Source of the DNA: Rhodovulum imhoffii
GTDB taxonomy: Bacteria > Pseudomonadota > Alphaproteobacteria > Rhodobacterales > Rhodobacteraceae
Direction: 5' to 3'
DNA: 64,000 bases
Assembly (NCBI RefSeq): GCF_003046545.1
Contig: NZ_QAAA01000001.1
Coordinates: 1 to 64,000 of the forward strand
Positions within the stretch are counted from its first letter, which is position 1; every line of letters starts with the position of its first letter. The translations under genes were made by a program, and so were the position numbers. A model generated the notes under the pieces. The model saw only the letters and a list, made by a program, of their open reading frames with translations. It was not told the origin of the DNA and did no database searches. Below, piece after piece: positions 58,697 to 64,000 of this stretch.

Positions 58697-58768
58697 TTTA
58701 CGGAATTATGCTTTGCTCACGCGTCACGCCCCGATAGGTTGCGCCAAACTGAAACGGGGGCACGCGTC

Positions 58769-60301
58769 ATGAAAGATATCCTGAACGAGCTTGAAAGCCG
58801 CCGCGGGAATGCCCGTCTTGGCGGTGGGCAGAAGCGGATCGACAGTCAGCACGCCAAGGGCAAGCTGACCGCGCGAGAACGGATCGAGCTGCTGCTGGAT
58901 GAAGACTCCTTCGAAGAATTCGACATGTTCGTTGCCCATCGCTGCACCGATTTCGGTATGCAGGACAGCCGCCCCTACGGCGATGGCGTGGTGACCGGCT
59001 GGGGCACCATCAACGGTCGCCAGGTCTATGTTTTCAGTCAGGATTTCACCGTCTTCGGCGGGTCGCTTTCGGAAACTCACGCCCAGAAGATCTGCAAGAT
59101 CATGGATATGGCGGTGCAAAACGGCGCGCCGGTGATCGGGCTGAACGATTCGGGCGGTGCGCGCATCCAGGAAGGCGTGGCCTCTCTGGCGGGCTATGCC
59201 GAGGTGTTTCAACGCAATATCATGGCCTCGGGGGTGGTGCCGCAGATTTCCGTGATCATGGGGCCCTGTGCGGGGGGGGCGGTTTACAGCCCGGCCATGA
59301 CCGATTTCATCTTCATGGTGCGCGACACGTCCTACATGTTCGTCACCGGCCCTGACGTGGTGAAGACGGTCACCAATGAGGTCGTCACAGCCGAGGAGCT
59401 GGGCGGCGCCTCCACCCACACCCGGAAATCCTCTGTTGCCGACGGTGCGTTCGATAACGATGTCGAGACGCTTTACGAAGTGCGCCGGCTTGTGGACTTC
59501 CTGCCGCTCAACAATCGTGGCAGCGCGCCGGTGCGCCCCTTTTTCGACGATCCGGGCCGGGTCGAGGATAGTCTCGACACGCTGATCCCCGATAACCCGA
59601 ACCAGCCCTATGACATGAAGGAACTGATCCTGAAAATCGCCGACGAAGGCGATTTCTATGAGATCCAGGCCGATTATGCCGGAAACATCATCACCGGCTT
59701 TATCCGCATCGAAGGGCGCACCGTGGGGGTTGTCGCCAATCAGCCGATGGTGCTGGCCGGGTGTCTCGATATCGACAGTTCGCGTAAGGCGGCACGTTTC
59801 GTGCGGTTTTGCGACGCCTTCGAAATCCCGATCCTGACGCTGGTGGACGTGCCGGGGTTCCTGCCGGGGACCAGCCAGGAATATGGCGGTGTCATCAAGC
59901 ACGGTGCGAAACTGCTTTATGCTTACGGCGAAGCCACCGTGCCGAAAGTGACGGTCATCACCCGCAAGGCCTATGGCGGTGCCTACGATGTCATGTCGTC
60001 CAAGCATCTTCGCGGGGATATCAACTACGCCTGGCCGACCGCGGAGATTGCCGTGATGGGGGCCAAGGGCGCAACCGAGATTCTCTATCGCAGCGAGTTG
60101 GGCGATGCGGAGAAGATCGCGCAGCGCACCGCAGATTACGAGGATCGTTTTGCCAATCCCTTTGTCGCGGCCGAGCGCGGCTTTATCGATGAGGTGATCC
60201 AGCCCCACAGTACCCGCCGCCGGGTTGCCCGCGCTTTTGCCGCCCTGCGCGGCAAGAAGCTGCAAAATCCCTGGAAGAAGCACGACAATATCCCGCTCTG
60301 A
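58769..60301 (+). CDS. pccB: Propionyl-CoA carboxylase, beta (carboxyltransferase) subunit
   Basis: Carboxyltransferase subunit of propionyl-CoA carboxylase, 510 residues, giving methylmalonyl-CoA. The crotonase-like fold shows the two oxyanion-hole regions [20 protein letters not shown] (about 129-148) and [20 protein letters not shown] (about 367-386), and the [12 protein letters not shown] motif (about 165-176). Aspartate near 408 in the family selects propionyl-CoA over larger substrates; not checked here. It leads the pcc locus; pccA follows after five small genes. Confidence 0.95.
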   Translation: MKDILNELESRRGNARLGGGQKRIDSQHAKGKLTARERIELLLDEDSFEEFDMFVAHRCTDFGMQDSRPYGDGVVTGWGTINGRQVYVFSQDFTVFGGSLSETHAQKICKIMDMAVQNGAPVIGLNDSGGARIQEGVASLAGYAEVFQRNIMASGVVPQISVIMGPCAGGAVYSPAMTDFIFMVRDTSYMFVTGPDVVKTVTNEVVTAEELGGASTHTRKSSVADGAFDNDVETLYEVRRLVDFLPLNNRGSAPVRPFFDDPGRVEDSLDTLIPDNPNQPYDMKELILKIADEGDFYEIQADYAGNIITGFIRIEGRTVGVVANQPMVLAGCLDIDSSRKAARFVRFCDAFEIPILTLVDVPGFLPGTSQEYGGVIKHGAKLLYAYGEATVPKVTVITRKAYGGAYDVMSSKHLRGDINYAWPTAEIAVMGAKGATEILYRSELGDAEKIAQRTADYEDRFANPFVAAERGFIDEVIQPHSTRRRVARAFAALRGKKLQNPWKKHDNIPL

Positions 60302-60648
60302 TGGCCCGTACCTGGCATATTCTGCGTGAAGAGGGCGCGCTGACCATGGCGCGTCGTCTGCCTGTGCGCTTCGATCTCGCCGTGGAGACGACGTTCCCGC
60401 AGGCAGGGAAGAGACGGTTGGCCGCACAGATTCGCCAGGATATGTGGCGTGCCTTGAAGGGTATGCGGGGCTTTTCGCCGGCCGTGCGGGTGGAGGACTG
60501 CAAAAGCGGTCTTCGGGTGGTTGCGGGGGGGCAGGTGTCTGCGCCGTTTCCCCGCGCCCTGGCAGAGGCCCGTGTATCTGCGCTGCTTGCGGATCCTGTG
60601 CAGCGGCTGCGCTGGCTACGCTGCGCCCGGACGGGAGAACGCCCATGA
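60301..60648 (+). CDS. Conserved-looking protein of unknown function in the pcc locus
   Basis: A 115-residue basic protein without signal peptide or membrane segment, containing RRLPVRFDLAVETTFPQAGK and a C-terminal half rich in Arg/Leu. Its ATG overlaps the pccB stop by one base (TGATG), and its stop overlaps the next start, so it is translationally coupled on both sides. I recall unnamed proteins at this spot in related genomes but no function. It may be an accessory of carboxylase assembly. Confidence 0.6.
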   Translation: MARTWHILREEGALTMARRLPVRFDLAVETTFPQAGKRRLAAQIRQDMWRALKGMRGFSPAVRVEDCKSGLRVVAGGQVSAPFPRALAEARVSALLADPVQRLRWLRCARTGERP

Positions 60649-61043
60649 TGCCGCTGTTTCACATGGTGCCCGGGGCCCCGCGCCCGGTTGCGCCTTTTTC
60701 CCACGCGGCAGAGGCGGCAGGCTGTATTTTCCTGACCGGCCAGATGCCGACTGACCCGGATGCCCCGGATGCCCCCTTGCCGGTGGGGATTGCCGCCCAG
60801 ACCCACAGGGTGATGGCAAACCTTTCCCTGGTTTTGCGCGGGCTTGGGCTGGATCTGTCTCATGTGGTGCAATGTCGGTGCTACCTGGCGGCGTTCGATC
60901 GGGATTACGCCACGTTCAATGAAACCTACCGAACATACTTTGCCAGCGACCGTCTGCCGGCCCGGACCACGGTGGGCGTCAGTGGTCTGGCATTGGGCGC
61001 GCTGGTGGAAGTCGACTGCGTTGCAGTCCGTCCGGAGGAATAG
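60645..61043 (+). CDS. RidA-family protein
   Basis: A 132-residue RidA/YjgF/UK114-type protein. Most members deaminate reactive enamine/imine intermediates. The arginine expected in the active site is in LPARTTVGVSGLALGALVEV (about 105-124), and the family opening AAEAAGCIFLTGQMP is clear. It starts at either of two adjacent ATGs (60645, 60648) overlapping the previous stop. In this locus it may scavenge reactive intermediates of propionate or amino acid catabolism. Confidence 0.88.
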   Translation: MMPLFHMVPGAPRPVAPFSHAAEAAGCIFLTGQMPTDPDAPDAPLPVGIAAQTHRVMANLSLVLRGLGLDLSHVVQCRCYLAAFDRDYATFNETYRTYFASDRLPARTTVGVSGLALGALVEVDCVAVRPEE

Positions 61044-61227
61044 GCATGTATGTCCGCTTGGGGATTTTGGGTGTGCCCGCGACAATTTGCGACCGAAAAA
61101 CAGACTCATATGCAAGCCTGATGGAATGGAGTATTCTCACTCCGGGTCGATGCGATGTGACCCGTCACCAGTGGGGTATGGGCTGTGCAAGCGGCTCCGC
61201 TCCTCGCGAAAACAGAGGGAGTTTTGA

Positions 61228-61356
61228 ATGTCCAGATCTGTCAAAGTCGTTCTTGCGCTGTCGCTCGTCGCGTTCGCAGCCGCCTGCGCCAAGCAGGAGC
61301 CCGTATATGTCGAGCCCGAGCCGGTACAGGCGGAACCGACTTACAACAAGCTCTGA
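61228..61356 (+). CDS. Small lipoprotein (42 residues)
   Basis: A 42-residue predicted lipoprotein: signal MSRSVKVVLALSLVAFAAAC with the lipobox cysteine at 20, then KQEPVYVEPEPVQAEPTYNK. The mature peptide is acidic and proline-rich. GAGGGAG precedes the ATG. It probably escapes automated annotation often. Function unknown; similar tiny lipoproteins occur near pccA in related genomes as I recall. Confidence 0.75.
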   Translation: MSRSVKVVLALSLVAFAAACAKQEPVYVEPEPVQAEPTYNKL

Positions 61357-61365
61357 CTTTCGCTC

Positions 61366-61389
61366 GGGGCGGGCCTTCGGGGCCGCCCC
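61366..61389 (+). terminator. Hairpin after the 42-residue lipoprotein gene
   Basis: A stem of ten pairs with one mismatch around a TTCG tetraloop (GGGGCGGGCC / GGGCCGCCCC). Only TT follows, so it is a weak terminator or a 3' stabiliser. Confidence 0.5.
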
Positions 61390-61416
61390 TTGGCAGGGTC
61401 CCGCCGGGGGGCCCCG

Positions 61417-61773
61417 ATGCTGAAGCACAAAGGGTTTCCCAGCCGTCTTCCCGGCACCGATTTCCAGTTCACCATCCGGCGCGCGAACAATCAGGGGGCA
61501 ACCCGTCTTGTCGCGCGTGAACGATATGCCGACCGCCGCCCGGCGGATCGCCGTGCCGATGCCGGGTTCATGGCCGCACTTTGGCGTCATTTCGGAGAGG
61601 CGCCATTCGAGCGGGGGAACCTCGATGCCGGGCGCCTGTCGTGGCTGTTCGGGCGTGAGGTCGTCCCGGCCGAAGACCCTTTTGACCCGGAAAGTTACCA
61701 TGCGCTTCTGCGGATCGATGCGGCCCGCGCCCGGACGACCTTCCCCGAAGTGTTCGAGGAGGCAGGCCGGTGA
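61417..61773 (+). CDS. Hypothetical protein in the pcc locus
   Basis: A 118-residue soluble protein of unknown family, starting MLKHKGFPSRLPGTDFQFTI. It is Arg/Ala-rich with an acidic middle (EVVPAEDPFDPESYH). No signal or membrane segment. The hairpin before it and a terminator about 180 bases after it frame it as a separate unit. Codon use is like neighbouring genes. I do not recognise it. Confidence 0.5.
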   Translation: MLKHKGFPSRLPGTDFQFTIRRANNQGATRLVARERYADRRPADRRADAGFMAALWRHFGEAPFERGNLDAGRLSWLFGREVVPAEDPFDPESYHALLRIDAARARTTFPEVFEEAGR

Positions 61774-62098
61774 CAAGCGGAACCTTGCCGTTCCTTTTTC
61801 GCCTTCGGCGGGAATTGGCCGAAACGCGCTTGTCTCAGGCGTGTGGGTTTGACAGCGGCTCTCCCCGTGACAATATCGTCTTGAGGATGCGCGCCTGTTC
61901 CCACTCTTGGCGGGCGTCCGTGGCACGAAGGTGTCAAACTTCCCCTGCTGCGTGGCCATGCCCTTCAAGGGGGTGGCCACGTTTTTCCATCCTGTTTGGT
62001 TTTGCCCGGCGATATCCTGCTCTGTCGCGCTGCGTCGCATTGCGCGGTGAGAAAGGGGGGGGTATGTCCTTTCGATCAGACAACTGGAGGATGGAAAA
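61774..62098. other. Interval with a possible small RNA
   Basis: No protein gene is supported in these 325 bases. They contain TTGACA (61849-61854) followed after 17 bases by a weak -10 (AATATC), and a strong terminator ending at 61986. A transcript of about 100 bases from 61885 to 61986 would fit a small RNA. A ribosome binding site for the 65-residue lipoprotein lies at the right end. Confidence 0.35.
61951..61986 (+). terminator. Strong terminator in the pcc intergenic region
   Basis: CGTGGCCA (61951-61958) pairs with TGGCCACG (61974-61981), with an inner CCC...GGG pairing, followed by TTTTT (61982-61986). It could end the hypothetical gene at 61417 or a small RNA starting near 61885. Confidence 0.75.
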
Positions 62099-62296
62099 AT
62101 GTCAAAGGCGATTGTCGCGATCTTGTGCGCGATTTCCGTGGCCGGCTGCAACATGTCGAATGACGGTGAGCGCGCAGTCACAGGGGCCGTGGCGGGGGCT
62201 GTCGTGGCCGACGTTCTGGATGAAAGCGTCGCGGCCGGGGCCGCGACCGGCGCCGCTGCCGGGGCGCTTTGTGACGACGTGGGTCTTTGCAACTGA
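62099..62296 (+). CDS. Small lipoprotein with glycine/alanine zipper (65 residues)
   Basis: A 65-residue predicted lipoprotein: signal MSKAIVAILCAISVAGC with the lipobox cysteine at 17, then a Gly/Ala-rich zipper segment (AVTGAVAGAVVADV and AAGAATGAAAGAL) and a final CDDVGLCN with two cysteines. Glycine-zipper lipoproteins associate with the outer membrane. GGAGG lies well placed before the ATG and a terminator follows. Role in the pcc locus unknown. Confidence 0.72.
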   Translation: MSKAIVAILCAISVAGCNMSNDGERAVTGAVAGAVVADVLDESVAAGAATGAAAGALCDDVGLCN

Positions 62297-62337
62297 CGAA
62301 GTAACCGGGCGCGGGCCTTCCGTGCCTTGTGGCATGC

Positions 62338-62379
62338 ACCCCCCATTCGCGGCTTTTCAGGCCGCGGGTGGGGGGTTTT
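62338..62379 (+). terminator. Terminator between the 65-residue lipoprotein gene and pccA
   Basis: ACCCCCC and GGGGGGT form the outer stem and CGCGGC/GCCGCG the inner stem around TTTTCAG, followed by TTTC. This implies that pccA has its own promoter in the following 50 bases, or depends on read-through. Confidence 0.75.
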
Positions 62380-62427
62380 CGTATTCCGGCCGGGATCGCG
62401 ACCGGCCCAATTATGAAAGGGGCAGAA

Positions 62428-64000
62428 ATGTTCGATAAGATCCTGATCGCAAACCGGGGTGAGATTGCTTGCCGGGTTATCAAAACGGCCCGCAAGATGG
62501 GCATCAGGACGGTCGCCGTCTATTCCGATGCCGACCGCAATGCCCTGCATGTTCAGATGGCAGACGAGGCCGTTCATATCGGACCCCCGCCGGCCAACCA
62601 GTCCTACATCGTGATCGACAAGGTCATGGAGGCGATCCGCAGGACCGGAGCGCAGGCGGTGCATCCGGGGTATGGCTTCCTGTCGGAAAACAAGCTTTTT
62701 GCCGAGGCGCTGGAGGCCGAAGGCGTGGCTTTTGTCGGTCCTCCGGCCAGTGCGATCGAGTCGATGGGCGACAAGATCACCTCGAAGAAGATCGCTGCGG
62801 AAGCGGGCGTCTCCACGGTGCCGGGCTATATGGGCCTGATCGCGGATGCCGAGGAAGCCGTCAGGATCAGCCGTCAGATCGGCTACCCGGTGATGATCAA
62901 GGCCTCCGCCGGGGGTGGTGGCAAAGGCATGCGAATCGCCTGGACCGACGAGGAGGCGCGTGAAGGCTTCCAGAGTTCGAAGAACGAGGCGGCGAGCAGT
63001 TTCGGCGATGATCGCATCTTCATCGAGAAATTCGTTACCCAGCCACGTCATATCGAGATCCAGGTTCTGGCCGACACGCATGGCAACTGCATCTATCTGG
63101 GGGAACGGGAGTGCTCGATCCAGCGCCGTAACCAGAAGGTCATCGAGGAGGCTCCCAGCCCCTTCCTTGACGAAGCCACCCGCAAGGCGATGGGCGAACA
63201 GGCTGTCGCGCTGGCCAAGGCCGTGGGCTATGCCAGCGCGGGGACGGTGGAGTTCATCGTGGACGGGGACAAGAACTTTTACTTCCTCGAGATGAACACC
63301 CGCCTTCAGGTCGAACACCCGGTGACCGAACTGATCACCGGGATCGACCTGGTGGAGCAGATGATCCGTGTCGCCAATGGTGAAAAGCTCAAGCCGGCGC
63401 AGGCGGATGTGAAGCTGACCGGCTGGGCCATTGAAAGCCGCCTGTATGCAGAAGATCCGTACCGCAACTTCCTGCCGTCCATCGGGCGTCTGACGCGGTA
63501 CCGGCCGCCGGCGGAAACCGCCCACGAGGCGGCAGTGGTTCGCAACGATACCGGCGTTTACGAAGGCGGTGAGATCAGCATGTATTATGATCCGATGATC
63601 GCCAAACTGTGTACCTGGGCGCCGACCCGGGCGCAGGCGATCGAGGAAATGCGTACCGCGCTCGATGCGTTTGAGGTGGAGGGGATCGGCCACAACCTGC
63701 CGTTCCTGTCCGCGGTGATGGATCATCCGAAATTCTGCTCGGGGGAGATGACCACCGCCTTCATCGCCGAGGAATACCCCGAGGGTTTCGATGGGGTGAG
63801 CCTGTCGGAACCGGAACTTCGCAGGGTGGCGGCCGCGGCGGCGGCGATGTACCGCGTGATGGAAATCCGCCGGGCGCGCATTTCCGGCCGGATGGACAAC
63901 CATGAACGCACCGTCGGCACGGATTGGGTGGTCGAGGCGCAGGATACCCGCTTTGCCGTGACGATCGAGGCGGACCAGGACGGTGCGACAGTCCATTTCG
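62428..64000 (+). CDS. pccA: Propionyl-CoA carboxylase, alpha (biotin carboxylase) subunit, 3' truncated by window
   Basis: The first 524 codons are visible. The biotin carboxylase domain is complete: [17 protein letters not shown] at the start, the ATP-grasp glycine loop [15 protein letters not shown] (about 153-167), [19 protein letters not shown] (about 227-245) and [16 protein letters not shown] (about 288-303). The biotin carrier domain lies past the window edge. With PccB it forms the dodecameric propionyl-CoA carboxylase feeding the methylmalonyl-CoA pathway. The start is supported by AAAGGGGC before the ATG. Confidence 0.95.
   Translation, partial: MFDKILIANRGEIACRVIKTARKMGIRTVAVYSDADRNALHVQMADEAVHIGPPPANQSYIVIDKVMEAIRRTGAQAVHPGYGFLSENKLFAEALEAEGVAFVGPPASAIESMGDKITSKKIAAEAGVSTVPGYMGLIADAEEAVRISRQIGYPVMIKASAGGGGKGMRIAWTDEEAREGFQSSKNEAASSFGDDRIFIEKFVTQPRHIEIQVLADTHGNCIYLGERECSIQRRNQKVIEEAPSPFLDEATRKAMGEQAVALAKAVGYASAGTVEFIVDGDKNFYFLEMNTRLQVEHPVTELITGIDLVEQMIRVANGEKLKPAQADVKLTGWAIESRLYAEDPYRNFLPSIGRLTRYRPPAETAHEAAVVRNDTGVYEGGEISMYYDPMIAKLCTWAPTRAQAIEEMRTALDAFEVEGIGHNLPFLSAVMDHPKFCSGEMTTAFIAEEYPEGFDGVSLSEPELRRVAAAAAAMYRVMEIRRARISGRMDNHERTVGTDWVVEAQDTRFAVTIEADQDGATVHF

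Noticed and set aside
61165-63996. A 943-codon minus-strand frame over pccA and the small lipoproteins
   Set aside because: Antisense shadow; spans terminators and known motifs of pccA.
1-64000. tRNA genes, CRISPR arrays, prophage or defence systems
   Set aside because: I saw no cloverleaf-type sequences, spaced direct repeats or phage/defence genes; the only tandem repeats are coding.

Overview
The window reads as a chromosomal segment of a GC-rich alphaproteobacterium of the Rhodobacterales (Roseobacter/Rhodobacter relatives). This rests on the gene families and their company: an ScfR/PccR regulator next to propionyl-CoA carboxylase, divergent znuA and zur-znuCB, a cytochrome cy-like membrane-anchored cytochrome c, DUF5368 behind a sulfide:quinone oxidoreductase, a DUF1127/LysR divergent pair, and a class A RNase P RNA of the alphaproteobacterial kind. 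Apart from an insertion-sequence end at the left edge, I see no prophage, integron, CRISPR array or tRNA gene.

Layout. 1-95: end of an IS3-family element. 120-3121: zinc uptake (znuA / zur-znuC-znuB) with a Zur box. 3149-5870: sulfide oxidation operon (sqr, DUF5368, a TDT/SLAC1 channel) with a SqrR-type operator. 5941-12926: cytochrome bd operon cydD-cydC-cydA-cydB-cydX and a divergent Rrf2/NsrR-type regulator, with FNR-like and NsrR-like sites. 13241-18390: exopolysaccharide genes (CapD-like dehydratase, yjbH, yjbF and a YjbE-like acidic peptide). 18490-22406: cysH, then a MoxR ATPase/VWA pair and a membrane protein. 22576-25604: phaC, dtd, a PfkB kinase. 25913-32175: a stress-envelope cluster (27-residue microprotein, XpaC, TelA, DUF2927 lipoprotein, SPFH protein, zinc-ribbon protein) next to terC. 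32237-40514: housekeeping genes (rluB, tadA, purU, gatCA, amidase, rnpB, TerB-like gene, rpmG). 40580-52359: ArnT-like glycosyltransferase, Bax-inhibitor protein, DUF1127/LysR, quinone reductase, an XRE regulator behind a sigma-54 promoter, HisN-like phosphatase, mgtE, 5-FCL, YmdB, SLC13 transporter, yebC. 52401-55836: a cytochrome c with a very long 14-residue repeat linker, a DMT exporter, ydcH, coxG. 55889-64000: pccR, an MFS exporter and the pccB...pccA propionyl-CoA carboxylase locus with small unknown genes between the subunits; pccA runs off the right edge.

How it works together. Several units link redox and metal sensing to energy metabolism: sulfide oxidation into the quinone pool, cytochrome bd as a low-oxygen, NO-tolerant oxidase, a tethered cytochrome c for electron transfer to another oxidase, and zinc supply. 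Operators visible in the sequence suggest control by Zur, a SqrR/BigR-type persulfide sensor, FnrL, NsrR, a LysR protein, RpoN and PccR. The least understood units are the XpaC-TelA-DUF2927-SPFH-zinc-ribbon operon with its microprotein, the MoxR/VWA module, and the small genes embedded in the pcc locus.
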